Below the pieces are notes generated by a model. It was given only the letters and a program-made list of their open reading frames with translations, did no database searches and had not been told where the DNA came from. A program made the position numbers and the translations under genes. Source: Nitrospira sp. (GTDB lineage: Bacteria > Nitrospirota > Nitrospiria > Nitrospirales > Nitrospiraceae). From it: a DNA stretch of 64,000 nt. The DNA lies in the NCBI GenBank assembly GCA_005116745.1, contig SWDS01000010.1, positions 56,374 to 120,373 on the forward strand, read 5' to 3'. This document shows, piece by piece, positions 35,504 through 44,473 of the stretch. Position 1 is the first letter of the stretch; each line of letters opens with the position of its first letter.

Positions 35504-38179
35504 ATGATGAACGCGTTAAATAACCTCAAGACGAGATCCAAGCTGTTGCTCAGTTCCGGCATGATCAGCCTGTCGCTGCTGGTCGTGGGTGGCATGGCCA
35601 TCATCGGGTTGGTGCAGCTCAGCGAGCGCATTGAAACAATCTTCACGATCAATGTGCTCCCGCTCAAGCAGCTCGGCGAATTGCAAGGATACTCGCAGCG
35701 GATGAACTCCCTCGTGACCGAGCACATCCTGGCACGCGACGGAGCGACGATGCGAAAAAAGATGGACGAGATCGCCAAGCTCGATGTCAAGATCGATCAG
35801 TTCCAAACGGATTATGCCCCGATCATTATAAGCGAATCGGAACAGAAGACCTTCGACCGGTTCAAGGCCGAGTTGACGAGTTACCGGGAGATTCGCAAGA
35901 AGGTCCTGACGCTCAGCGATAATTTCAGCAAAGATGCCGCGACCGAATTGCAAGATGCGCAACTGTCGGCGAAACTTGCGGAGTTGCTGGAGTCCGTCGG
36001 TAGCCTGGTGAAGGAAAATGAAGTCCAAGCCCAAGAGAACCATGAGTCCAGCCGCAGCGCCGCCATGACGTTGACGATACTCATGCTCGCCCTCATCGGG
36101 GGAGCGTTGACCCTGGGGCTGCTGGGTAATTGGGCTATCGCGAAGTTTTTGGTATCGGGGTTGAGCAATGTCTTGCAGGCGGCCCAGCAACTGCAGGGTG
36201 GGAATCTCGCATTCCGATCTACCCTAACGACGACGGAAGAAATCGGACAGCTTGCCCAGGCCTTCAATCACATGGCCGGATCGTTGGAAGCGGCGTCGGC
36301 CAAGCAGGCCGAGGCGCTGGCGTCGCAGGCGGCGGAGATTTCCGGAGTGACGATTGCCATCGGGAAGTCGCAGATGGTGATCGAGTTTACGCTCGACGGG
36401 ACGGTCCTCACGGCCAATGAGATTTTCCTGACGACGCTGGGCTATCGGCTCGATGAGATTATCGGGCGGCATCACCGGATGTTTTGCGATCCGTCCTTTA
36501 CTGCAACAGGAGACTATGCTGCCTTTTGGCAGAAGTTGAGCCGTGGCGAATTCGAGTCCGGCGTGCATCGCTGGCTGGGCCAGGGCGGCAAGGAGTTCTG
36601 GTTGCAGGCTGCCTTGACGCCGATTCTCGATACCCAGGGCAAGGTGACCAAGGTCATGACCTTCGCAACCGATGTAACGACACGGAGACAGCGTAACGCA
36701 GAGTATGAGGGGAAAATTGCGGCCATCATGAAATTGCAGGCGGTGGTCGAGTTTATGCTGGACGGAACGGTCGTGGCCGCCAACGAGCAATTCTTGGCCT
36801 GTACGGGGTACAGTCTCGACGAGGTCACGGGGCGACACCATCGGATGTTCTGCGATGCCGCCAGTGCGAACACGAGCGAGTATGCGGTGTTCTGGCAGAA
36901 ACTTAGCCGGAATGAGGCGGACACGGGTGTCTATCAGTTGCAGGGCAAGGGCGGCAAGGAGCTCTGGCTGCAGGCCTCGTATACACCGATTCAAAATGCG
37001 AACGGGGCTGCCTACAAGGTCGTGATGTATGCCACTGATGTCACGATGCAGAAACAAGCTCAGGCCACGCTGCAGACCTGCATGACGGAAGCACAAGGCA
37101 CGCTCTTAGCGTTGGCGAATGGCGATTTAACCCAATCCATGCAGGGGGAGTACACAGGCGATCTGGATAAGATCAAGACCAGTGTCAATACGGCGCTCAC
37201 GAATCTGTCCACCACCATTTCCACAGTGCGCCAGGCGGTGGAAGAGGTCACGGCCGGTGCGGGACAAATTTCGGATGCGAACAAGGATCTCTCGCAGCGC
37301 ACGAGTCAACAGGCTGCGTCGCTCCAAGAGACATCCGCCTCCATGGAGGAGATGACCTCAACGGTGAAACAAAATGCCGACAATGCGAAGCAGGCGGATC
37401 AGTTGGCGATTACCTCCCGTCAGACGGCGGATAAGGGCTTGGGGGTGACGCGGCAGGCGGTGGACGCCATGGAGGGGATCAACAAGAGCAGCAAGAAGAT
37501 CGCCGACATTATTACGGTGATCGATGAGATCGCGTTCCAAACCAATCTGTTGGCCCTGAACGCGGCGGTCGAAGCGGCGCGGGCGGGTGAACATGGGCGA
37601 GGTTTTGCCGTGGTGGCGACCGAAGTGCGGAATCTGGCGCAGCGATCGGCCTTGGCGGCAAAGGAAATCAAAGGGTTGATCAAGGAGTCGATCCAGCGGG
37701 TGAATGACGGGAGCGAGCTGGTCAATCAATCCGGCAAGACATTGGAGGAGATTGTCATTTCGGTCAAGCGGGTCACGGATATTATCGCGGAGATCAGCGC
37801 GGCCTCGCAGGAACAAGCTATTGGGGTCGATCAGGTCAACAAGGCCATTATGTCGATGGATCAAACGACACAGCAGAATGTAGGAGTGGTTGAAAATACG
37901 GCCAATGTAGCCCAGTCGATGCGGGATCAGGCCAGTCAGCTGCATCAACAAGTGCAGGCCTTCAAAATCTCCCATAGTCATCAGGCCAAGCGCGTGCCAG
38001 TCATGCCGTCACAGACTGTCTCACCCATGGTCAAGTCTGTCGGCCACGAGGGTGGCCGGACCGCTTCCAGAAAATTAGCTTCTAGGACACCTGTTGCGCA
38101 GAATGTGCCGGTCGGCACCACAGGTGGCAGCAAGAAAGAGCATCATGGTGTGGTGGGAGAGGGGTTCGAGGAGTTTTAG
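35504..38179 (+). CDS. Methyl-accepting chemotaxis protein with two PAS domains (receptor 3)
   Basis: An 891-residue receptor taken from the ATG at 35504 (MMNALNNLKTRSKLLLSSG; the next codon is also ATG). Architecture as in the two preceding genes: TM1 (~14-36), helical periplasmic sensor (~40-190), TM2 (~192-214), HAMP (~215-268), two PAS domains (~280-395, ~400-515), linker helices and the conserved signalling hairpin. The sensor is closest to that of receptor 1. C-terminus GFEEF. Expression probably from the sigma-28 site at 35369. Confidence 0.92.
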   Translation: MMNALNNLKTRSKLLLSSGMISLSLLVVGGMAIIGLVQLSERIETIFTINVLPLKQLGELQGYSQRMNSLVTEHILARDGATMRKKMDEIAKLDVKIDQFQTDYAPIIISESEQKTFDRFKAELTSYREIRKKVLTLSDNFSKDAATELQDAQLSAKLAELLESVGSLVKENEVQAQENHESSRSAAMTLTILMLALIGGALTLGLLGNWAIAKFLVSGLSNVLQAAQQLQGGNLAFRSTLTTTEEIGQLAQAFNHMAGSLEAASAKQAEALASQAAEISGVTIAIGKSQMVIEFTLDGTVLTANEIFLTTLGYRLDEIIGRHHRMFCDPSFTATGDYAAFWQKLSRGEFESGVHRWLGQGGKEFWLQAALTPILDTQGKVTKVMTFATDVTTRRQRNAEYEGKIAAIMKLQAVVEFMLDGTVVAANEQFLACTGYSLDEVTGRHHRMFCDAASANTSEYAVFWQKLSRNEADTGVYQLQGKGGKELWLQASYTPIQNANGAAYKVVMYATDVTMQKQAQATLQTCMTEAQGTLLALANGDLTQSMQGEYTGDLDKIKTSVNTALTNLSTTISTVRQAVEEVTAGAGQISDANKDLSQRTSQQAASLQETSASMEEMTSTVKQNADNAKQADQLAITSRQTADKGLGVTRQAVDAMEGINKSSKKIADIITVIDEIAFQTNLLALNAAVEAARAGEHGRGFAVVATEVRNLAQRSALAAKEIKGLIKESIQRVNDGSELVNQSGKTLEEIVISVKRVTDIIAEISAASQEQAIGVDQVNKAIMSMDQTTQQNVGVVENTANVAQSMRDQASQLHQQVQAFKISHSHQAKRVPVMPSQTVSPMVKSVGHEGGRTASRKLASRTPVAQNVPVGTTGGSKKEHHGVVGEGFEEF

Positions 38180-38377
38180 GACCAATCCTTCTGCACCGTC
38201 TGTCACAATTCCACTCTGACCGTCTCTTCACAGGGCAGGAAGATAATTCGTAACAGTTGCCTCGCCTGAGGTGTAACCAGGCTATCGGACGCATCCGGTC
38301 CGCGGTCCTCTCGTGAATCAGCCACGACGTGCGCCTAGGGCTTCTTTCGGTCGTGAAACCGTCGCGGCAACATGAAT

Positions 38378-38404
38378 TAAGAAATCACGCTAACCGACCG
38401 ATAA
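38378..38404 (+). promoter_or_regulatory. Sigma-28 promoter of the cheR operon
   Basis: TAAGAAAT at 38378-38385, 11-nt spacer, ACCGATAA at 38397-38404 (4/8 and 7/8, exact spacing), 61 nt before the cheR start. Confidence 0.65.
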
Positions 38405-38465
38405 CGTACGCATTCGAATTCTAGGGTGACGAACCGTCCCTCTCAGGGGCAGGGGAGTGATCGGC

Positions 38466-39284
38466 ATGGACTTTGAGATCTCAACTGAAGAATTTCAACG
38501 ATTTCGGACGTTGATCTATGACGAGAGTGGGATCTCGCTCAACAATCAGAAACAGGGGTTGGTGGCATCCAGGTTATCGAAACGCCTGCGCGATCTCGGG
38601 CTTTCGACATTTTCCGAATACTATGACCAGCTGACAAGGGATTCAAGCCGGGATGAATTCACTCGGATGCTGGACCTGATCTCGACCAATAAGACGGACT
38701 TTTTTCGTGAACCGAAGCACTTTGATTTTCTCCGTGAAGAGATTCTTCCTCAACTGGGGTCTCAGCAAAGGATCCGCATTTGGTCGTCGGCCTGTTCGAC
38801 GGGCGAAGAGCCCTATACGATCGCGATGACACTGTACGATGGTGTGTCCAACCCTACGCAGTGGGATTGCAAGATCCTGGCGTCCGACCTGTCCACTCGT
38901 GTGCTGGCAAAGGCTGCGGCAGGCGTCTATGACGTGGACCGTGTCCACGATGTCTCACCGGAGACAGTTAAGCGGCATTTTCTCCGTGGGCGTGGCGAGA
39001 GCGATGGCAGGCTCAAAGTCAAGCCGCATTTGTCGGCGATGATTCAATTTCGACGCCTGAATTTGATGGACGAACAGTTTCCCATCAAGAACCCTCTCGA
39101 TCTTATCTTCTGCCGGAATGTGATGATCTATTTCGACCGTCCGACTCAGGAGCGGCTCGTCAATAAGTTCCATCGGTACTTGAAGCCGGGCGGGCATCTC
39201 TTTATCGGGCATTCAGAAAGTCTCCAATGGGTGACCCATCCCTTTACAGTCGTCGCTCCAACTATTTATCGGAAGGATGGGTGA
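38466..39284 (+). CDS. cheR: Chemoreceptor methyltransferase CheR
   Basis: A 272-residue CheR that methylates receptor glutamates with S-adenosylmethionine. The N-terminal helical domain and the SAM-binding domain (RIWSSACSTGEEPYTIAM) are complete, as are IFCRNVMIYFDRPTQ and GGHLFIGHSESL. The ATG at 38466 is preferred over the GTG at 38457, because aggggag overlaps that GTG and sits nine bases before the ATG. First gene of cheR-cheD-cheB. Confidence 0.93.
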   Translation: MDFEISTEEFQRFRTLIYDESGISLNNQKQGLVASRLSKRLRDLGLSTFSEYYDQLTRDSSRDEFTRMLDLISTNKTDFFREPKHFDFLREEILPQLGSQQRIRIWSSACSTGEEPYTIAMTLYDGVSNPTQWDCKILASDLSTRVLAKAAAGVYDVDRVHDVSPETVKRHFLRGRGESDGRLKVKPHLSAMIQFRRLNLMDEQFPIKNPLDLIFCRNVMIYFDRPTQERLVNKFHRYLKPGGHLFIGHSESLQWVTHPFTVVAPTIYRKDG

Positions 39285-39288
39285 GCGC

Positions 39289-39909
39289 ATGATGGAGGCG
39301 AGACTGGATCCATTCATCCATATCCGTCGAATGAAGGATCATCGTTTCCCACATGAGATTGCCGCGATTCTTCCAGGAGAATATTTTGTCAGCGACCAGC
39401 CGATGATTGTATACACGGTGCTCGGATCCTGTGTGTCCGCCTGTATCCGTGACCCACTGGCCGGTGTCGGGGGTATGAACCATTTCATGCTGCCCAAACC
39501 CAAGGATGGAGGAGGTGACTCATGGGGCGAATCAACTCGTTATGGGTCCTATGCCATGGAGTCGCTGATCAACGACATTTTAAAGCGGGGTGGAGTGAAG
39601 AGCCGTCTTGAGGTGAAGTTGTTCGGGGCTGGACGTATCTATGAGGGGAACATCGATGTCGGGGCGAGAAACGCCGAGTGGGTCCTCAAGTATATCAAAA
39701 CAGAAGGACTCACTGCATGCAAGACGGATCTTGGAGACACCTTGCCGAGGAAAGTCTATTATTTTACTGAGTCCGGTCGCGTGCTGATGAAGAAAATCGA
39801 GAAGGTTAAGAATGACACGATTGTGGCACGTGAACGTGACTATGCGTCCAAGTTGCATACGAAAACATCTGTCGCTGTGGTGGCGGAAGAGGACGTGACG
39901 CTGTTCTGA
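39289..39909 (+). CDS. cheD: Chemoreceptor glutamine deamidase CheD
   Basis: A 206-residue CheD. From the ATG at 39289 the catalytic Cys48 (LGSCVSACI) and His65 (GGMNHFML) are both present. A frame start at 39277 that overlaps cheR is equally possible and adds four residues. CheD deamidates receptor glutamines and, in other bacteria, partners CheC. No cheC is seen here; the CheZ-type phosphatases may take that place. The C-terminus EEDVTLF resembles the end of the CheZ-like protein at 20125. Confidence 0.92.
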   Translation: MMEARLDPFIHIRRMKDHRFPHEIAAILPGEYFVSDQPMIVYTVLGSCVSACIRDPLAGVGGMNHFMLPKPKDGGGDSWGESTRYGSYAMESLINDILKRGGVKSRLEVKLFGAGRIYEGNIDVGARNAEWVLKYIKTEGLTACKTDLGDTLPRKVYYFTESGRVLMKKIEKVKNDTIVARERDYASKLHTKTSVAVVAEEDVTLF

Positions 39910-39940
39910 GGGGCGTGAAGCGGCCATTGATGGGTTCGAG

Positions 39941-39961
39941 ACGTTTCACGCTTCATGAGAC
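39941..39961. repeat. 7-bp-period repeat before cheB
   Basis: Three heptads: ACGTTTC, ACGCTTC, ATGAGAC, just upstream of the cheB ribosome site. Confidence 0.6.
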
Positions 39962-39972
39962 ATGGGGGGGCT

Positions 39973-41037
39973 ATGCCAAAAATTCGAGTACTGACCGTGG
40001 ATGATTCGGCCCTGATGCGGCAAGTGCTCGCGACCTTACTTGCTAAAGATCCGGACATTGAGGTGGTTGGATCGGCTCCGGATCCATTCATCGCTCGGGA
40101 GAAAATCAAAGCCCTGAATCCCGACGTGCTTACGCTTGACGTCGAAATGCCAAAAATGGATGGGATCACGTTTCTTGAGAAACTGATGCGCGGGCATCCG
40201 ATGCCGGTCGTGATGGTGAGCTCTCTGACGGAAGCCGGGTGCCAGACGACTATGCGGGCCTTGGAGCTCGGCGCGGTTGACTTCATTACGAAGCCGAAGC
40301 TCGATCTTCGTGAAGGGATGGAGGAGGTCGCGCAGGATTTGATCGCCAAGGTCAAAGCCGCTGCGGCGGCACGGGTGCGGCCAGTACACGTGAAGCCTAT
40401 CTCGTCTTCGGAGCCGGCCACTGTTCGCTTCGCGAACAACGCGTCACGAACTTCGATGATCAAGACTACCGATACCATCATTGCTATCGGGTCTTCGACT
40501 GGCGGTACTGAGGCCGTGAAGAACCTTTTGGAAATGCTGCCGCCGGATACGCCACCGATTCTCATTACCCAGCATATGCCGGAGCGCTTTACGAAGACCT
40601 GGGCCGATCGCATGAACAGCCTCTGCCGGATTTCCGTCAAAGAGGCTGAAGATGGGGACAGTGTGTTGCCGGGGCATGCGTTAGTCGCGCCGGGCGGCTA
40701 TCACATGACGCTGGAGCGGAGTGGGGCTCGCTATACGGTTCGGATCAATCAGGACCCTCCGGTGAATCGCCATCGGCCGTCGGTGGATGTGACGTTTGCC
40801 TCAGTGGCTCGGTGCGCCGGCGCCAACGCGGTTGGGGTGATTCTCACCGGGATGGGCGGTGACGGCGCGAAGGAACTGTTGACGATGAAGCAGGCCGGCG
40901 CTTTCACGATTGCGCAGGACGAAGCGAGTTGTGTTGTGTTTGGGATGCCCAAGGAAGCAATCAAAGCCGGTGCGGTCGATAAAGTTCTGCCGCTGAGTGA
41001 GATTGCCGGTGCGATCTTGGCTCACGTGAGCCGCTGA
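39973..41037 (+). CDS. cheB: Chemoreceptor methylesterase CheB
   Basis: A 354-residue CheB. N-terminal receiver (acceptor Asp in [11 protein letters not shown]), a ~45-residue linker and the methylesterase domain with the catalytic triad S175 (GSSTGG), H201 (TQHMPERF) and D297 (GMGGDG). Start ATG at 39973 follows a run of seven G; an earlier in-frame ATG at 39955 lies within the heptad repeat. Removes methyl groups from receptors under CheA control. Confidence 0.94.
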   Translation: MPKIRVLTVDDSALMRQVLATLLAKDPDIEVVGSAPDPFIAREKIKALNPDVLTLDVEMPKMDGITFLEKLMRGHPMPVVMVSSLTEAGCQTTMRALELGAVDFITKPKLDLREGMEEVAQDLIAKVKAAAAARVRPVHVKPISSSEPATVRFANNASRTSMIKTTDTIIAIGSSTGGTEAVKNLLEMLPPDTPPILITQHMPERFTKTWADRMNSLCRISVKEAEDGDSVLPGHALVAPGGYHMTLERSGARYTVRINQDPPVNRHRPSVDVTFASVARCAGANAVGVILTGMGGDGAKELLTMKQAGAFTIAQDEASCVVFGMPKEAIKAGAVDKVLPLSEIAGAILAHVSR

Positions 41038-41053
41038 TTCTCGCGGAGGTTGT

Positions 41054-41392
41054 ATGCCGATTACTCAACGCCCTTGGCGTGATACGACCATGATCCATGT
41101 TGAGGACGTGTGCACCCATCGCAATCGTAAAGAGTTTTCATCTGTGGTGATGGCGTTTAAGGCGTCAAACATTCGTCATCTCATCGTGAACTTGCACGAT
41201 GCGGTCTATGTGGACAGTGCCGCCATCGGGCTGTTGGCTCTGACGTCTCAACAGCTCACGGCTGACGAGCGACAAATCAGTCTGGTTGGTCCGCAAGGTA
41301 CCGTGAGGCAGATTCTCGAGATGGCAAATATCGATAAGATGATTGCGGTATTTCCGACGGAAGATGCCGCGGCTGCCGCTCGAGCCGCATAG
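41054..41392 (+). CDS. STAS-domain protein
   Basis: A 112-residue anti-anti-sigma-type protein. The switch loop reads YVDSAAIGLLALTSQQ, with Ser available for phosphorylation. Starts 16 nt after cheB with gcggagg upstream. Tandem with another STAS gene and followed by a PP2C phosphatase and an RsbW-like kinase, so it likely belongs to a partner-switching relay. Confidence 0.83.
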   Translation: MPITQRPWRDTTMIHVEDVCTHRNRKEFSSVVMAFKASNIRHLIVNLHDAVYVDSAAIGLLALTSQQLTADERQISLVGPQGTVRQILEMANIDKMIAVFPTEDAAAAARAA

Positions 41393-41443
41393 TGGAATGA
41401 CACGAGCAGGTCAGGATGTATCTGAAAAAAAAGGGGGGGAGTC

Positions 41444-41794
41444 ATGGCGATGCAAACAAAAGAACGCCCCGTGCCGAACGGTGTGATTCTTGAGATGACG
41501 GGTGATCTCACTTATGCCAATCGTGAACAGTTCAAGACAGCGGTTGAAGCGATCCGACAGAAGGGCTGTCGTCATCTGATTTTAAACATGGCCGAAGTTC
41601 GTTTCGTGGACAGTTCCGGCCTCGGCTTGCTGGCGCTTGTGTCTCAGAATTTCAAGTTGAGTCAGGCAAAAGTAAGCATGCTGAAGCCGCAAAGTTATGT
41701 TCGGGAAATTATGAGCCTGGCTAACATTCAGAAACTGATTCCAGTCTATGATAATGAGCAGGATGCTTTGACCGGACATCAGCGCGCAGCCTAA
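41444..41794 (+). CDS. STAS-domain anti-anti-sigma factor homologue
   Basis: A 116-residue STAS protein with the canonical phosphorylation loop RFVDSSGLGLLALVSQN, like SpoIIAA, RsbV and HsbA. Predicted to be phosphorylated on Ser by the RsbW-like kinase encoded at 43539 and dephosphorylated by the PP2C protein at 41956. A ribosome site (gggggga) precedes the ATG. The gene ends exactly where a 122-nt palindromic element begins. Confidence 0.87.
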   Translation: MAMQTKERPVPNGVILEMTGDLTYANREQFKTAVEAIRQKGCRHLILNMAEVRFVDSSGLGLLALVSQNFKLSQAKVSMLKPQSYVREIMSLANIQKLIPVYDNEQDALTGHQRAA

Positions 41795-41916
41795 CAGGAT
41801 GTTCAAACAGGCCGCCAGCGTCGTTCTCGCATCGCTCAGCGGCTCAACGTACCGGAACGTACGCTTTGCCTCTTCGCTCGCTGCGGCCTTGCTGGACAGC
41901 CTGTTTGAACATCCTG
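41795..41916. repeat. 122-nt palindromic element (MITE/REP-like)
   Basis: Perfect 18-bp terminal inverted repeats (41795-41812 CAGGATGTTCAAACAGGC and 41899-41916) enclose an imperfect palindrome with ACGTAC repeated around its centre. The whole element can fold into one long hairpin. It begins directly after the stop of the STAS gene and encodes nothing. It resembles non-autonomous dispersed palindromes; I recall similar sequences in Nitrospira genomes but cannot check here. Confidence 0.8.
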
Positions 41917-41955
41917 CGGAAACCTACACCTCACAGCCGCAAGTCTGGATACTCA

Positions 41956-43152
41956 ATGCCGTTAACGTCGGTTGAACAGACAGCTCAGATGGTGCCGCAA
42001 ACCGTGCTAGTCGTGGATGATGAGCCCACGGCACGGCTGGCTTTGGCGGCTCGACTGAAACGGCTCGGCTATCGGGTGATCCAAGCCGGTGACGGGAAAG
42101 CCGGGTTGGAGGCGCTTCGGCGTGAACGGCCCAGTCTCACCATCCTGGATTGGATGATGCCGGAAATGGACGGGCCGACTTTCTGCGAACAGGTTCGGCA
42201 AGATCCTGAACTCCTGACGAGTCAGATCTTGATGATGACGAGTCACGATCAGCCGGAGCAGATCGCTGAAGGCTTGGCTCGCGGCGCCGATGACTTTCTG
42301 AGTAAGGCCGCCAGTAAGTATGAAATTACGGCCCGCGTGCAGGCCGGAATGCGTGCGGCGACGTTGGTCAGACGGTTGAGGGATGCCACCGAGGAGATTC
42401 GCCAGAAGCAGGAGGCGCTCGAACAGGAGTTGCAGTCTGCTGCGCGTTATGTGGAGTCGCTGCTTCCTCCCCCGGGGGCCATCTTGCCGGGCGTGCAGAT
42501 GGTCCATGCCTATCGGCCCTCTCTCGCCTTAGGCGGCGACCTCTTCAACATCGTTCCGTGGAGCGATGATTTCTTGGGGCTGTATCTGCTGGATGCGTCG
42601 GGCCATGGTGTGTCACCGGCGTTGCGATCCTCATCATTTGCCACCTTTCTTCGAAGAGACAGTTTGCTCCGTCATGTCGGCTCGAATGACCCTGGAGCCA
42701 TTCTGACGGAAGCCAATAAGCAATTCCCACTCTCGGAAACTGGACACTATTTCACGATCGTCTTCGCGAGTCTTGATCTCCGATGCCATACCCTCTCCTA
42801 TGCAACAGCCGGGCACGGCGGAGCGTTGCTTCACCGCCGGTCCGGTGAAGTCTGTTGGATGGCTCAACCGAATTTGCCGCTTGGGTTTGATCCTTCAACA
42901 AGCTATGTCACCACGACCCTTCCTATTGGACCGGGCGACCGGTTGTACCTGCTCAGCGACGGACTGTACGAATTCCCTGCAGCGAACGGGGAGTTGTGGG
43001 GACAGGCTCGGTTGGAAACGACGATTCACGCACTGGGTCGGCAACCCTTAGAGACTGTCATCACGGAGATGATCGCAGCGGCGGTGCGCTGGCAGGGGCA
43101 TGAACAATTTCCTGATGATGTGGCCTTGATGGGTGTCGAGGTTGGCATCTGA
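41956..43152 (+). CDS. Response regulator with PP2C-type phosphatase output (RsbU/HsbR-like)
   Basis: A 398-residue protein from the ATG at 41956; the frame extends into the palindromic element but that part is not credible coding. Receiver domain (~15-135; VVDDEP, acceptor Asp in ILDWMMPEMDG), a coiled coil (~140-180) and a SpoIIE/RsbU-type PP2C phosphatase (~190-395). All metal-binding acidic motifs are present: LGGDLFN, LLDASGHGVSP, LYLLSDGLYE, PDDVALM. It should dephosphorylate a STAS antagonist when its receiver is phosphorylated, possibly by the Hpt protein that follows. Confidence 0.88.
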   Translation: MPLTSVEQTAQMVPQTVLVVDDEPTARLALAARLKRLGYRVIQAGDGKAGLEALRRERPSLTILDWMMPEMDGPTFCEQVRQDPELLTSQILMMTSHDQPEQIAEGLARGADDFLSKAASKYEITARVQAGMRAATLVRRLRDATEEIRQKQEALEQELQSAARYVESLLPPPGAILPGVQMVHAYRPSLALGGDLFNIVPWSDDFLGLYLLDASGHGVSPALRSSSFATFLRRDSLLRHVGSNDPGAILTEANKQFPLSETGHYFTIVFASLDLRCHTLSYATAGHGGALLHRRSGEVCWMAQPNLPLGFDPSTSYVTTTLPIGPGDRLYLLSDGLYEFPAANGELWGQARLETTIHALGRQPLETVITEMIAAAVRWQGHEQFPDDVALMGVEVGI

Positions 43153-43182
43153 CCGCTGAGATAGATCGGGAGGAGTGAGCTC

Positions 43183-43542
43183 GTGAGTCAGGATTGTGTC
43201 TTCAGCTTCGATGAAGCCCTCGCTCGTGTCGATGATGACCGAGAGACGTTCCAGATGATGATGGAATTGTTTCTGGAGCATGGTCCGAAGGACTTGGCGG
43301 ATACGCACTCGGCTTTGGATGCCGGGGATGCGCTCGCTGTGGCCCGATCAAGTCACAAGTTGAAGGGAGCGATCTTACTGTTTTGTGCCCCGGCGGCCCT
43401 TCACGCGTGTAAAGAATTGGAAGAGTCCGCGAAAGCGGGAAATCTCGCGAAGGGCAGGCAGCTGTATGCCACGTTAGAGCAAGAAGTTCAACGGCTTCTC
43501 GCTGCGCTCCGTCTGGTGTACGACAAAGGAATAGCCGCATGA
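43183..43542 (+). CDS. Histidine phosphotransfer (Hpt) protein
   Basis: A 119-residue Hpt domain starting at GTG 43183 with gggaggag upstream. The phosphorylated His is in RSSHKLKGAILLF, within the four-helix bundle. It sits between two receiver-containing genes and overlaps the next one by ATGA, so it probably passes phosphate to one or both receivers, as HptB does to HsbR in Pseudomonas. Confidence 0.85.
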   Translation: MSQDCVFSFDEALARVDDDRETFQMMMELFLEHGPKDLADTHSALDAGDALAVARSSHKLKGAILLFCAPAALHACKELEESAKAGNLAKGRQLYATLEQEVQRLLAALRLVYDKGIAA

Positions 43543-44438
43543 ATTTGCCACTACCAGCTGATCATCTCTTGGTCATTGATCCTTGTTTGGAGACGCAATC
43601 TCGTATTGCGCACTATGTGAAAGACAGAGGGTTTGCGGTTATGAGCGTCCCGGACGCTGTGGCTGCGATGGCCAAGCTTGAGGAGGTCGCTCCTGATATC
43701 GTGATCACCGACATGTTTCTTCAGGACGGTGCCGGATTGGCATTGCTCAAGGAACTCAAGGCTCGGCATGAGCCATTCCCAGTGATTGTTATGGGGCACA
43801 ATGCGCCGGAACCGCTTATTGTCGAGGCCCTGCGTGGCGGGGCGATCGATTATCTACATAAGCCGATTACCGAAGAAGAGCTGTCCTCTGTGCTGCAGCG
43901 TGCTCAGGACTTCTTGCCCTGTTATCCGTTGGACGTGCCAGGGGCTCGACAATTTGACTATGAATTAACCGTTGATACGGATCCTGCGAATATCCCCGGG
44001 GTTATTTCGTGGCTCCTCAAGATGACCGCTTCCGCATTACCGCCGGTCCAGAGAATCCATATTCAGGGTGCGCTGCAAGAGTTGCTCTTTAATGCCGTTG
44101 AACATGGGAATCTGGAGATTCAGGATCGTGAAAAACAGGAGGCCCTGGCCGACGGTTGTTATGATCAGTTATTGGCTCAACGCTTGGCGCAGTCTCGTCT
44201 CAGAGCACGCCGCGTGATGATTCGTGTGTTTCATGAGCGGAGCAACAACCACTTGGAGTACCGAATCACCGATGAGGGAAAGGGATTTCCGTGGCGGACT
44301 GTGCTGACGCGATCTCAGGAGATGCGCGAATCTGAGGGCGCGAGCGGCCGAGGGATTCTACTGACGCGAGCCTTCTTTCCCAGTCTGACTTACAACGAAC
44401 GGGGAAATGAGGTCACGATCACGGTGCCGATGGGGTAG
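43539..44438 (+). CDS. Receiver plus RsbW-like ATPase (anti-sigma/serine kinase type)
   Basis: A 299-residue fusion of a receiver (~8-125; acceptor Asp in VITDMFLQDG, Lys in LHKPI) and a GHKL ATPase domain of the RsbW/SpoIIAB type (~150-298). The N box ELLFNAVEHGN, the G1 box TDEGKGFPW and the G2 box GRGILLTRAFF are intact. The acidic pocket has only one Asp (VIDPC), so phosphorylation may be altered. The expected activity is phosphorylation of a STAS partner on Ser. Last gene of the plus-strand block, convergent with gspK. Confidence 0.83.
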   Translation: MNLPLPADHLLVIDPCLETQSRIAHYVKDRGFAVMSVPDAVAAMAKLEEVAPDIVITDMFLQDGAGLALLKELKARHEPFPVIVMGHNAPEPLIVEALRGGAIDYLHKPITEEELSSVLQRAQDFLPCYPLDVPGARQFDYELTVDTDPANIPGVISWLLKMTASALPPVQRIHIQGALQELLFNAVEHGNLEIQDREKQEALADGCYDQLLAQRLAQSRLRARRVMIRVFHERSNNHLEYRITDEGKGFPWRTVLTRSQEMRESEGASGRGILLTRAFFPSLTYNERGNEVTITVPMG

Positions 44439-44473
44439 GCTGTAGGTTTTCTATTTTATCTCGTGCAATGCGG

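Noticed and set aside
36224..37096. A 290-codon minus-strand open frame within receptor 3
   Set aside because: Antisense of the PAS domains; the same shadow appears in the paralogous receptors.
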